From NCBI RefSeq assembly GCF_042945595.1, contig NZ_CP168493.1, positions 3,782,001 to 3,846,000 on the forward strand: DNA of 64,000 nt, read 5' to 3'. Positions 25,884 through 34,413 of the stretch are shown here, one piece after another. Origin of the DNA: Psychrobacillus sp042945595 (GTDB lineage Bacteria > Bacillota > Bacilli > Bacillales_A > Planococcaceae). How positions within the stretch are numbered: position 1 is the first letter of the stretch; each line of letters opens with the position of its first letter. Both the position numbers and the translations under genes were made by a program. Under the pieces are notes generated by a model, which did not search any database, was not told the DNA's origin, and saw nothing but the letters and a program-made list of their open reading frames with translations.

Positions 25884-26807
25884 CTAAACTGCGTACCTTC
25901 TCACTGCACAGATTTCATTCTCAAGCGTAGAACTTTCTAACAATATAATTTCAACTGCTTTACCTGTGGAAGGAGAATGCAATAATTGCCCATTTCCATA
26001 GTAAAACCCTACATGACGCACAGGTCCCCTACCCTCGTCATTAGAAAAAAAGATTAAATCCCCTTTTTTCCAAGCGGAAGAGTCGTCTATCTGGATTTCT
26101 TGTCCAATACAAGCTTGGTCACTTGCATCGCGGGGAATTAAATATCCACACGCCTTCAGCATATTGTACGAGAACCCTGAACAATCATAGCCATACGGAG
26201 ACATTCCACCCCATAAATAAGGCAAGTCTAAGTAAAGTTCACCTAAAGTTGCTGCATCTTCTGCAGAACGTTTTGGGTATTGTCCTATCGATTTAGCAAA
26301 GTCAGCATGCTCTTTTTGCAACAATGCTTCGCCATGTGGGGTTTGAACTTTATAATAAGAGGCATCTTCTGAAACAACTGGAAGAGTCGTATTAAATGAC
26401 ACAACGAGCAGCGGGTTCTTTTTCATGTCCCATAGCTGAGTTCTCGCTAAAGAAACACGTGCAATCCCAATCGAATTCACTAGTTCAGGTTTCTGTAATT
26501 GCGTTATAGGAACCCACCCTGGATATCCACGGCTTTCTTTTTTAGAAGGTTGCCAAATAGCTACAATTTTTGCCCAGTCCCCTTTTATTTCGTCCACAAG
26601 TACCGGTTCTCCATATAAAAGCTGGGTCTGTACACGGTTTTCCTCACAAAGTGCAATTCTTTCTTTATACTGTAGTGCATCAAGCCATTCTAATAATAAA
26701 ACAGGATTTGCAATGCCGGGGGTATCTAACCCTCTTGCAGAAGCTGGGTCCGTCCAAACAGTTGCGACTTTCACCGAACAAATATATTCATTCGCTTCTG
26801 AAGTCAT
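25884..26807 (-). CDS. ykfC: NlpC/P60 gamma-D-Glu-diamino acid endopeptidase (YkfC-like)
   Basis: Cleaves the gamma-D-Glu to diamino acid bond of muropeptides freed of their stem L-Ala. 307 aa: N-terminal SH3b-type domains (about 1-180), then the NlpC/P60 domain with nucleophile YGYDCSGFSYNML, His in GPVRHVGFYYG and a third polar residue in LLHSPS. No signal peptide, so cytoplasmic recycling of imported peptides is expected. Intact although the neighbouring transporter and dppA are decayed. Confidence 0.88.
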   Translation of the reverse strand: MTSEANEYICSVKVATVWTDPASARGLDTPGIANPVLLLEWLDALQYKERIALCEENRVQTQLLYGEPVLVDEIKGDWAKIVAIWQPSKKESRGYPGWVPITQLQKPELVNSIGIARVSLARTQLWDMKKNPLLVVSFNTTLPVVSEDASYYKVQTPHGEALLQKEHADFAKSIGQYPKRSAEDAATLGELYLDLPYLWGGMSPYGYDCSGFSYNMLKACGYLIPRDASDQACIGQEIQIDDSSAWKKGDLIFFSNDEGRGPVRHVGFYYGNGQLLHSPSTGKAVEIILLESSTLENEICAVRRYAV

Positions 26808-26922
26808 CTATTAACCTCCTATCCCTTTTCCAATTCCATACGAAAAATCCCAAGACCAGGTTCTGTTGAGAATGACATTTTACTTCCTTCAAAATAGAAC
26901 TAATTAGCATTAATTGGATCCT

Positions 26923-27846
26923 TTACTCAACTCCCGGTAAAATAACAAGTGATAAATTATCGGCATCTAACTCAGCTTCTGCACCAAGTGGAACAGCAAA
27001 ATGAGGTTCACAATGACCTATCTTGAATCCCCTTACAGCCGGCTTTCCTAAACTACCTAAGTAGTGATTGAGCACTTCATCTAAAGAAAATGAAACCTGT
27101 CGTTTTTTCGGTTCCGCATCTTTAAAGTCTCCGATAACAAATCCTGCAGCTGCGTCCAGTATACCTGCTTGTCGAAGCTGATTGAGCATTCCATCTACCC
27201 GATATGGTTCTTCACCAATATCTTCAATCAACAATAATTTACCTCTAGTGTCTACTTGGTATTTCGTCCCAACCCCACTTGCAAGTAGTGATAAATTCCC
27301 TCCTGCTAACTCGCCACGTGCCACTCCACCTGAAAAGCGTGCTAACGGAGAAATCGCTTCGGTATAATGCAGTTCCATTGGTGTAAATAATTGTTGGAAC
27401 ATTTTTTTCGACAGATCAGAAAACGCGTCTTTCCCTACATCTGAAGCTAGCATAGGGCCATGGAAAGTCACAATATCGGAGTATAAATTCATGCTTGTAT
27501 GTAAAAAAGTAATATCGGAATAACCCCAGAAAATTTTTGGACATTCATTCATTAATTGAAAATCTATTTTATCCGTGTATCTAGCAGACCCATACCCCCC
27601 ACCAGCACAAACTATTCCTGCAATATTAGGATCTGCGAACATCTCATGTAAGTCTTCTAAACGTTCTTCATCTGAACCTGCAAGATAACCATATACGTTT
27701 TCTACACTTTTCCCCATTTGATAGTTCAAACCTAGCTCATCTAAAAATTTTAAAGAGCGCTTTAGTTGTTTAAGATTTGGTGGACTGGCGGGAGCAATAA
27801 TACCAATCGTATCTCCTATTTGTAATCGTTTTGGACGAATTTTCAT
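26923..27846 (-). CDS. ykfA: Murein peptide LD-carboxypeptidase (YkfA-like, S66)
   Basis: Removes the terminal D-Ala from tetrapeptides during cell-wall recycling. 307 aa, no signal peptide. Catalytic triad of family S66: Ser in WGYSDITFLH (about 110), Glu in LLIEDIGEEPYRVD, His in KIGHCEPHFAVP. The N-terminal GIIAPASPP motif is typical. Lies between the dppA remnant and ykfC; ykfB (the L-Ala-D/L-Glu epimerase) is absent. Confidence 0.9.
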   Translation of the reverse strand: MKIRPKRLQIGDTIGIIAPASPPNLKQLKRSLKFLDELGLNYQMGKSVENVYGYLAGSDEERLEDLHEMFADPNIAGIVCAGGGYGSARYTDKIDFQLMNECPKIFWGYSDITFLHTSMNLYSDIVTFHGPMLASDVGKDAFSDLSKKMFQQLFTPMELHYTEAISPLARFSGGVARGELAGGNLSLLASGVGTKYQVDTRGKLLLIEDIGEEPYRVDGMLNQLRQAGILDAAAGFVIGDFKDAEPKKRQVSFSLDEVLNHYLGSLGKPAVRGFKIGHCEPHFAVPLGAEAELDADNLSLVILPGVE

Positions 27847-27904
27847 CTTTGTATTTTCTCCTTTATTTACATATCAAGAGCCGCGGCATTTTTTAGGCGC
27901 CGCT

Positions 27905-28364
27905 ACTTTTGAATGTAATGCTTAACTGTCGATCTGGAAATTTAATCTTTTACTGCTGCTGTTTTAACACTTGGAATTAAAACTTCTGCTTCTCTATACG
28001 CTCCATCATCTCCCGCAACCATAATTACCGGTACTCCAAAATGACCTACTACATATGCATTAAATCCAAGTTCTCCAACTACTATATCATTTATAAAGAA
28101 ATTTCGAACGCCGTATATCATGGAACGGCTCATTACTTCTGGATGCAGATCTTCTACTAAAATATGATTCATTTTAGAGTGAGTGTAATTTACTAGTATT
28201 TCTTTTACTCCCATTGATAGAGCACTTCCCACAATTGCAATTGCATCTGCCTCTTTTGTCATTATACGTCGAGTATGTTAATAATTATGCTTATCTGAGT
28301 ACACAAAAGTATGATCCAGCAAACCCGTAATCCCTTCCACATCTATTGAAAGAAAAAGCTTCAT
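27905..28364 (-). pseudogene. dppA: dppA D-aminopeptidase remnant
   Basis: Starts ATG 28364 with MKLFLSIDVEGITGLLDHTF, which matches DppA (family M55). The frame is then broken by TAA (28280s, after SDKHNY), continues as RRIMTKEADAIAIVGSAL, and lacks about 40 residues between LVEDLHPE and VMSRSMIYGVRNF. It hits another in-frame TAA at 27944-27942 (TAAVKD-stop-ISRSTVKHY), and the C-terminal ~80 residues are missing. The 106-codon open part in the middle is not a gene of its own. Metal ligands of the first motif remain, but the protein cannot be complete. Confidence 0.88.
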
Positions 28365-28494
28365 TCCAAAACCTGCGTATTTTTATTCCAAAAAAACCTT
28401 TCTAAGTTGGAGTCATACGACTTTATCGAAAAAAATACTGTAATTTAAACTATTTTTGATCATTATAGATTTGCAGGTTCTTTAACTTATATAA

Positions 28495-28535
28495 ATCAAA
28501 AAAAGCAAATGCACTTTAAAATAAAGGCATTTGCT
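28495..28535 (-). terminator. Terminator of the CotD-like gene
   Basis: Minus-strand AGCAAATGC / GCATTTGCT, 14-nt loop, followed by TTTTTTTGATTT, about 50 nt after the stop. Confidence 0.85.
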
Positions 28536-28585
28536 CGTCGCAGTAAAGAGATGTGCTTCTTTGCTGCTTCTTGCAATTCATTTCA

Positions 28586-28921
28586 TTAGAATCGCGGTTG
28601 ACCTGGGAAGAATTGTTGTTGCGGGAAAGGTTGTTGTTGTGGGAACGGTTGTTGAAAACCTCCTTGCTGCATTGGAAAAGCTTGTTGAGGTGGATTCACA
28701 ACGACATTTCGATTCGTTTCTGTATAAAAATGCTGTGGAACATTGACAATATGCTCTCTATTCACATTCACAAATGGGTGGATAACAGGCTGCATTCTCG
28801 GCATAAAGGAATCATGCACGCGATATTGTGGTGGACATACTACCGGTGGAGCAGGTGGTTGGAACCACGGAGATTGTATAGGTTGTTGACATGAATTACA
28901 AGGTTGACGATGTGGGTTCAC
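28586..28921 (-). CDS. cotD: CotD-like inner spore coat protein
   Basis: 111 aa from GTG 28921 (VNPHRQPCNSCQQP), 8 nt after GGAGGTG. The core PRMQPVIHPFVNVNREHIVN plus PQHFYTETNRNVVVNP is the CotD-family His/Asn-rich fold region. The N-terminus has CNSC and a Pro-rich stretch, and the C-terminal ~40 residues are Phe/Pro/Gln repeats (QQPFPQQQPFPQQQFFPG) not present in B. subtilis CotD. Presumably expressed in the mother cell under SigK; I could not place that promoter. Confidence 0.8.
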   Translation of the reverse strand: MNPHRQPCNSCQQPIQSPWFQPPAPPVVCPPQYRVHDSFMPRMQPVIHPFVNVNREHIVNVPQHFYTETNRNVVVNPPQQAFPMQQGGFQQPFPQQQPFPQQQFFPGQPRF

Positions 28922-29125
28922 GATAAATTCACCTCCTTTTTCACTTATACTAGTAGATGCAGAACCGGACATTACAAACTAGACAAACACCTCAATTCAC
29001 TGTAAATAAAAAAGAGTCCTTCCGAAAAAGAGGTATTTCCTAACATTTAAACCCCTATGTCAAGTTACTGACAAAGAGGTTTAGGAGTTCGGATGCTCAA
29101 GAAAGTAAGCATTAACAAGTGGATT

Positions 29126-29154
29126 TTGTAGGAAACCTGCGAATATGCGATAAT
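29126..29154 (+). promoter_or_regulatory. Probable promoter of corA
   Basis: TTGTAG (29126-29131), 17-nt spacer, GATAAT (29149-29154), 36 nt before the ATG. Confidence 0.55.
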
Positions 29155-29190
29155 AGTTAAAGATATTTAGTGTTGAAATGAGGTATTAAT

Positions 29191-30153
29191 ATGATTCGAA
29201 CGATAGGGATAACAACAGATCACGAGATAATTAGTGATTTTCCTCTCGAAGATATAAAGCATAAAACGTTTGAATGGTATTGGGTAGACATAGGCGAACC
29301 TACGGAAGAGGAAAAAAATCTTCTTAGCTCTTTCTTTCATTTCCATCCACTAGCAATTGAAGATTGTTTATTGAGACTTCAACGTCCAAAAGCAGATCAT
29401 TACGACGGACATGTATTTTTTGTACTGCATACGTTCAATGAAGTAACGCTTGATTCGGAAGAACTCAATTTATTTGTTGGAAAAGACTTTGTCGTTACCT
29501 TTCATATTCCTATCATGCATGAACTCGATCAAGCTCGAGAGCGCATAAAACGAAACCCAAAAGGCTGGGAACGCGGAGCAATGCATGCAATGTATCATAT
29601 TGTCGATAAAGTGGTGGATGCTTATTTTCCGATTGTTTATAAAATTGAAGACTATTTAAATGAAGTAGAAGATAGGCTATCGATAGATATGCGGCGTTTG
29701 TCCATGAATCAAGTGTTTGACCTTCGAAGTGATTTACTTAGACTCCGGCGAACCATTATTCCAATGCGTGATTTACTCTATCGAATAATGAACTCTCAGC
29801 GAATTAATTTACAGCCTTCTGAACGAGCTTATTTTGGAGATATTTATGATCATTTGTTAAAGCTAGCGGATATGGTTGAAACGAATCGTGAACTAACGGC
29901 TGATATTCGAGATAGTCATATGTCCATTAACTCTAGTCATATGAATAGAATTATGATGATTTTAACAATTGTTTCGACCGTTTTTATCCCTTTAACATTT
30001 ATCGTGGGAGTGTACGGGATGAACTTTGTGAATATGCCTGAGCTAGAGTGGAAATTTGGATACTTTGGTGTGATGGCATTGATGGTCGTGATTGCTATCG
30101 CCATGCTTGCTTGGTTTAAATATAAAGGCTGGTTTAATTTGTTTAAGAATTAG
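29191..30153 (+). CDS. corA: CorA-type magnesium transporter
   Basis: Pentameric Mg2+ channel, 320 aa. Large N-terminal cytoplasmic domain, long stalk helix, and two C-terminal helices (about 258-280 and 292-312) with the selectivity motif YGMNF between them and a basic end (KYKGWFNLFKN). ATG follows GTTGAAATGAGG. Its 3' terminator hairpin has been split by the IS3 element that follows. Confidence 0.94.
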   Translation: MIRTIGITTDHEIISDFPLEDIKHKTFEWYWVDIGEPTEEEKNLLSSFFHFHPLAIEDCLLRLQRPKADHYDGHVFFVLHTFNEVTLDSEELNLFVGKDFVVTFHIPIMHELDQARERIKRNPKGWERGAMHAMYHIVDKVVDAYFPIVYKIEDYLNEVEDRLSIDMRRLSMNQVFDLRSDLLRLRRTIIPMRDLLYRIMNSQRINLQPSERAYFGDIYDHLLKLADMVETNRELTADIRDSHMSINSSHMNRIMMILTIVSTVFIPLTFIVGVYGMNFVNMPELEWKFGYFGVMALMVVIAIAMLAWFKYKGWFNLFKN

Positions 30154-30200
30154 TTTTAAAAGAGGTATGATTAAACACTTCGTCTACCATTTAACTAAAA

Positions 30201-30210
30201 AACCTTTGAG
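30201..30210 (+). terminator. Left arm of the IS-split corA terminator
   Basis: AACCTTTGAG (30201-30210) pairs perfectly with CTCAAAGGTT at 31505-31514, which is followed by CTTTTATTTATTTT. Without the IS the two arms would enclose a loop of about 17 nt: a bidirectional terminator between corA and the convergent gene at 31518. Confidence 0.7.
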
Positions 30211-30254
30211 GAGGGCACTGACTACCCTTTTTGAGACAGGAATAAAAACCCCTA

Positions 30255-31093
30255 TTATGCAGCCAATTGACGGTATTGAATCGGCGATTGGCTGTTTAAT
30301 TTCGTTTGAATACGGATATTGTTATAATAAGTAATGTATTCTTCGACGATTTGTATCACACATGCATTCGTTGTGCGATAGATATCGTCTAGATAGAACG
30401 TTTCAGACTTTAGCGTGGAATGAAACGTTTCGATTGGGGAATTATCAGCTGGCGTGCCTTTGCGGGACATGCTCATGGTAATTCCTTTTTTTTGACTGCT
30501 TTTTGATAAGCATAGGACGTATAAACGGAACCTTGGTCACTATGCAGAATACATCCTTCTGGTAGATCAGGCAATTGATTGAGCGTGTCCAACACAAAAT
30601 CGGTGTCTTGTTTGAAACCGATAGTTTGTGCCACAATCTCGCCATTGAAGACATCGAGAATACTAGAAAGATACATCATCGATTGGCCAAAAGGCAAGTA
30701 CGTAATATCCGTAACTAACTTCTCCAAAGGACTAGCAGCTGAAAAATCCCGTTCCAATAAATTCGGTGCGACATATGCCGGCTGTCCCGTACGCTTCCTT
30801 TTTTTCACCTTTACTCTACATTGCCAACCATATTTTTGCATAGCACGCTGCACAGTTTTCACACAAACTCCTGTGTATAGAGCGGAAATCTTTCGATAAC
30901 CATATCGGAACTTATGTTGTTTGCACATGTCGCCAATCTGTTGATCTCGAATCTCCTTTTGTGTGATTTGATCGGCATTCTTTCTCCAACGATAGTAAGA
31001 TGAGCGACCTACACCAAGGTGACGACAAATCTCTCCGACTGGCATAACGTTCTTTAATTCTTCAACTAATTGGGTCACTACTTTTGGCACCAC
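30255..31093 (-). pseudogene. IS3 transposase OrfB, frameshifted
   Basis: DDE transposase: HTH_21-like N-part, then rve core with first Asp in VTDITYLPFG, second Asp in LHSDQGSVYTS, and catalytic Glu in ADNSPIETFHSTLKSE. An 8-A run (30493-30486) shifts the frame between the second Asp and the Glu, ending translation at 30473. One extra A restores KKKGITMSMSRKGTPADN and the rest to 30255. Either an inactivating deletion or a slippage-dependent product. Confidence 0.85.
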
Positions 31094-31395
31094 TTCCTTT
31101 CCAATTCCCCGTACTTTTTTAAAACTTCAATCTGCTGTTTCAAATATCGATTCTCTGCCTGCAGTTTGGCAGTCTCACTGCCATATTCCGGTCCTTTACC
31201 GAAGGTATATTGTTTACCGACTGGTTGATGGAGACGGTGGATTTCTCCATTTCGATACCAATGCATCCATCTCTTCAATTGCGTTTTGTTCCGAATACTC
31301 AATTTTTCCATTACTTCCTTTACTGGTACCTTAGCCAATCGCATTTCTATCGCCTTCATTTTCACTTCGATTGGATAACTGACTCTTGTCCCCAT
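31078..31395 (-). CDS. IS3 transposase OrfA
   Basis: 105 aa, helix-turn-helix DNA-binding protein of IS150-type elements (YPIEVKMKAIEMRLAKVPVK, SIRNKTQLKRWMHWYRNG) with a C-terminal leucine-zipper-like coiled coil (LQAENRYLKQQIEVLKKYGE). ATG after CGGAGGTG. A -1 slip on AAAAAAG would fuse it to OrfB through VRGIGKEVVPKVVTQL. Confidence 0.9.
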   Translation of the reverse strand: MGTRVSYPIEVKMKAIEMRLAKVPVKEVMEKLSIRNKTQLKRWMHWYRNGEIHRLHQPVGKQYTFGKGPEYGSETAKLQAENRYLKQQIEVLKKYGELERKWCQK

Positions 31396-31517
31396 AGAAA
31401 AAACACCTCCGTATTGAATTTAGGTATTGTATACCCGTTTTTCAACGAAAGGTGCTTTTATTTGTCTCATTTATTTAGGTCAGTGCAGAGCTATTCAATA
31501 ACTACTCAAAGGTTCTT

Positions 31518-31895
31518 TTATTTATTTTCAATTGCCCTGCCAAATAAGTTTTTGATAAAACGGATGAGTGCGTATAAACAAATAAGTACAAAAGCAAGTA
31601 GTAGAACATGCTCTAGGGTAGACGATAAACTAAACGGATCTAAAAAAATGCGAAATAACACAAACAAATAAATAATGCCGGCAATACCCGCTAGTAACAC
31701 TACCCCAATAATGGAGAGCTGTGCGTTGGTAAGTCGTTTCATATGATGGCGATGTATTACTATTTCAAGAATAATTGCAAGAGCTATGACTGTAAACGTA
31801 ATCGTCAATTCACCAAAATATGCAAAGTTTATTAAATATACCACTAATAGCGCAATCATAATGTACATATAAAATTCATCGATTCGCTTCAGCAC
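31518..31895 (-). CDS. Hypothetical four-helix membrane protein
   Basis: 125 aa from GTG 31895 (AGGATGTG upstream). Four hydrophobic segments (about 10-27, 31-47, 58-82, 92-112) with short polar loops (HRHHMKRLTNAQ) and a basic end. I do not recognise the family. Convergent with corA; the shared terminator is now interrupted by the IS. Confidence 0.65.
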   Translation of the reverse strand: MLKRIDEFYMYIMIALLVVYLINFAYFGELTITFTVIALAIILEIVIHRHHMKRLTNAQLSIIGVVLLAGIAGIIYLFVLFRIFLDPFSLSSTLEHVLLLAFVLICLYALIRFIKNLFGRAIENK

Positions 31896-31914
31896 AGCAT
31901 CACATCCTATAGTA

Positions 31915-32391
31915 TTAGTGTTTCATATCTAATCGTTGTTTACGATGAGCACGTCTAGCAGGACCTGTTTCAAATAATCGTTTTTCTTCATCGGTTTCTG
32001 GATGAATGCCTGGTATTGGAACTGGCTTACTATTCTTATCTATTGCAACCATTGTTACATAAGACTCTGTCGTAAGTTTTTCTTCTCCTGTTATTAGGTT
32101 CGTCGATGTTACACGAACATAGACCTCCATAGATGACCGACCAGTGGACGAAACGACCGCATCTAACTCAAGGACATCTCCAACTTTTGCAGAAGAAAGA
32201 AAATCAACTGAATCAATAGATGCTGTTACTACCTCACCTTGCGCATGTTTCATAGATGAAATGGCTGCTATTTCATCAATATAAGCAAGTACTTTTCCTC
32301 CAAAAATCGTTTGATGATGGTTTGTATCCGGTGGAAGAATTAGGTGGGTTTGAATTGTTCTGGATTGACTCATGGGGTTTGTTTTCATCAT
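31915..32391 (-). CDS. ykhA: Acyl-CoA thioesterase (YkhA-like hotdog)
   Basis: Hydrolyses medium to long acyl-CoA. 158 aa, single hotdog domain: N-terminal TIFGGKVLAYIDEIAAISS with the catalytic Asp region, then SVDFLSSAKVGDVLELDAVV and a C-terminal basic helix (ARRAHRKQR). ATG after AGGAGAAATAC. Single gene; the similar YkhA/YciA family sits in cytoplasm. Confidence 0.9.
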   Translation of the reverse strand: MMKTNPMSQSRTIQTHLILPPDTNHHQTIFGGKVLAYIDEIAAISSMKHAQGEVVTASIDSVDFLSSAKVGDVLELDAVVSSTGRSSMEVYVRVTSTNLITGEEKLTTESYVTMVAIDKNSKPVPIPGIHPETDEEKRLFETGPARRAHRKQRLDMKH

Positions 32392-32422
32392 GTATTTCTC
32401 CTCTAATTTTGTTAAATTAATT

Positions 32423-32447
32423 ACACATGCCTATTTTTAGGCATGTG
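32423..32447 (-). terminator. Hairpin downstream of the DUF4003 gene
   Basis: ACACATGCC / GGCATGTGT 9-bp stem with a 7-nt loop; the 3' side on the minus strand is AATTAATTT, a weak T-tract. Confidence 0.5.
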
Positions 32448-32515
32448 TAACCGATGCTAGCCATTTTTCATGGTTTCTGCAATCATAGCACATCCCTTAT
32501 AGTATACCATGAAGG

Positions 32516-33481
32516 TTAGTTAGAGTTGGAAGATGAAGTAGCAACACTAGTTGCCGCAATAGTCGAAATCATCATCGCTTGTTGTGCCTGGAGAAGCATT
32601 TCCAGAGATGTCGCCATTGAAATAGCAGCTGTTGTATAAGCATCTTTTGATGATCTCATTTCCCATCCAAGTGCAATAGGCAGTGCACTTTCTTTGTACC
32701 AAGAAAATAATTTCATACTTACTAGGGATTGATAAGTGGAAACGATGTCATTTAATTGTTCTTCATTCATTTTCAATACTGCCATAAATCCAATTATTGG
32801 ATACTGGGCTGCAGAAGTTTTTATCTTTACACTTTTTAACCCATCTTGAATGATCAATGCCCGTGAAATCAAATCTTCCTCGTAATTTGCACTTGTATAC
32901 GTTAACACTTGCGACATCCACTGTAATTCATTTCCCGAATAAAACTTATGATTTCGAAGTTCTTGATAGTAACGATTCATCGATTCAGCACGAACTGTAG
33001 TGTCTCCATCCAGTTTCCCTAAAAACATGGCATATGGATAATCATCCGTAGATGTTAAAAAACGATGATGTTTTTTCATGTCCTGCATTAGCTGTTTTGC
33101 TCGATTTACCTCGTTTGGCCAAGCCTCTTTATCATCTGTCATTAGTAATGCCGCTAAATAAGTATAGCTATTCACTTTAAAGGAAGACTTTTTTAAAGCC
33201 TCTACTTTCTCCAATAAAAGATCAACCGCTTGAATGGGTTCTTGACCACCAGCATCTATTGTAGCAACAAAAAGATAATGCAAATGAGAGCGTAATGGAG
33301 AAAATATGCTTGCTTTCTTTTTAATATAAGATTCTATTTCCTTAAATCTGATTTCATTAATCTCTTTACCCAAAATTACGTAATAACCTGCAAGTGATAA
33401 AGTGACTCGTTTATCGACACCCCAGCCTACTGTTTCTTTTAATGCTTTGAATGTCTCTTCTACTTTTTGATTGATTGTCAT
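32516..33481 (-). CDS. DUF4003 family protein
   Basis: 321 aa from ATG 33481, 9 nt after GGAG; a TTG two codons upstream is too close to the site. All-helical, with repeated regions resembling the DUF4003 domain (FSPLRSHLHYLFVA, YTYLAALLM, YPYAMFLGKLD, QYPIIGFMAVL). Ends in an unusual Ser/Ala tail (SVATSSSNSN). Function unknown in all members I recall. Confidence 0.8.
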   Translation of the reverse strand: MTINQKVEETFKALKETVGWGVDKRVTLSLAGYYVILGKEINEIRFKEIESYIKKKASIFSPLRSHLHYLFVATIDAGGQEPIQAVDLLLEKVEALKKSSFKVNSYTYLAALLMTDDKEAWPNEVNRAKQLMQDMKKHHRFLTSTDDYPYAMFLGKLDGDTTVRAESMNRYYQELRNHKFYSGNELQWMSQVLTYTSANYEEDLISRALIIQDGLKSVKIKTSAAQYPIIGFMAVLKMNEEQLNDIVSTYQSLVSMKLFSWYKESALPIALGWEMRSSKDAYTTAAISMATSLEMLLQAQQAMMISTIAATSVATSSSNSN

Positions 33482-33573
33482 GTCCAATCACTCCTTTTCT
33501 TTTTTACGCTGTAACACTAAAATAGTTTCAGTTTTTGTTATAATTATTGTAATAAGAAAAGTAGGTGTCGATT

Positions 33574-34281
33574 ATGCGCATTAACAAATTTTTAAGTGAA
33601 TCTGGAATTATTTCCAGACGTGGTGCTGATAAATGGATTACAGAAGGTAGAGTGACCATTAACGGTAAAATGGCTGAGCTTGGAAGCCAAGTGGAGGCAG
33701 GAGATGACGTTAAGGTAGATGGAAAGTCAATTGCGGTTGAACAACCTTTAGTTTATCTTGTGCTAAATAAGCCAGTTGGTATTACAAGTACAACAGAACG
33801 ACATGTGAAAGGAAATATTGTCGATTTTGTCAATCATCCGCTACGTATTTTTCATATCGGGCGATTGGATAAGGACTCGGACGGGCTAATTTTGTTAACG
33901 AACGACGGAGATATTGTAAATGAAATACTTCGTGCAGAAAATAAACACGAAAAAGAATATATCGTTACAGTCAACGAAAAAATAACAGATTCCTTTCTAG
34001 AGAAAATGTCCTCTGGTGTAAACATTTTAGGTACGAAAACACTTCCTTGCAAAGTAAAAAAGTTAAATCCAAATACCTTCAATATTACACTTACTCAAGG
34101 ATTAAACAGGCAAATAAGAAGAATGTGTTCCGCACTTGGATTCACCGTAAAAAGACTTCAACGCACTCGTATCATGAATATTACACTAGAAGGTCTCACT
34201 ATCGGACAATGGAAAGAATTAACCGAATTAGAGAAAGAAGAATTGTTCACTACGCTTAATTATTCTCCAAAAAGAAAATAG
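33574..34281 (+). CDS. rluF: 23S rRNA pseudouridine synthase RluF-like
   Basis: RsuA/RluF-family enzyme, 235 aa from ATG 33574 (MRINKFLSESGIISRRGADK). S4 RNA-binding domain (1-60), then the synthase domain with catalytic Asp in HIGRLDKDSDGLILLTNDG and QGLNRQIRRMCSALGF. The KRLQRTRIMNITLEG segment is typical of RluF. Followed by a strong terminator. Confidence 0.88.
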   Translation: MRINKFLSESGIISRRGADKWITEGRVTINGKMAELGSQVEAGDDVKVDGKSIAVEQPLVYLVLNKPVGITSTTERHVKGNIVDFVNHPLRIFHIGRLDKDSDGLILLTNDGDIVNEILRAENKHEKEYIVTVNEKITDSFLEKMSSGVNILGTKTLPCKVKKLNPNTFNITLTQGLNRQIRRMCSALGFTVKRLQRTRIMNITLEGLTIGQWKELTELEKEELFTTLNYSPKRK

Positions 34282-34337
34282 AACGTTTGGGCGAATAAAA
34301 TGCTTATATCCACAAACATGGTATTATCACTTGACAT

Positions 34338-34390
34338 AAAACCAAATGGTTTCGTATTATTGATTATACGAAACCATTTGGTTTTATTTT
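34338..34390 (+). terminator. 20-bp perfect inverted repeat, terminator of rluF
   Basis: Arms at 34338-34357 and 34366-34385 (AAAACCAAATGGTTTCGTAT and its complement), 8-nt loop, then ATTTTC. A TTGACA (34331-34336) just before it and TATTAT (34355-34360) inside it form an 18-nt-spaced promoter, so the same repeat may be an operator for the ArsR gene below. Confidence 0.85.
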
Positions 34391-34413
34391 CAAATACGAA
34401 AGTAGGAATATCA

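Larger units (their letters stand above)
30214..31487 (-). mobile_element. IS3-family insertion sequence (IS150-like)
   Basis: About 1274 bp. Ends carry GCACTGAC inverted repeats (30215-30222 and 31486-31479) with further shared TGAGACA and AATAAAA blocks inside. The 3-bp direct repeat GAG flanks it (30211-30213 and 31488-31490), usual for IS3. Contains orfA and a broken orfB on the minus strand. The A6G slippery run (31120-31114) near the end of orfA is the standard -1 frameshift site. Confidence 0.9.

Noticed and set aside
28553..28894. Plus-strand ORFs over the CotD-like gene
   Set aside because: Shadows of the minus-strand coat gene, which has GGAGGTG and a terminator.
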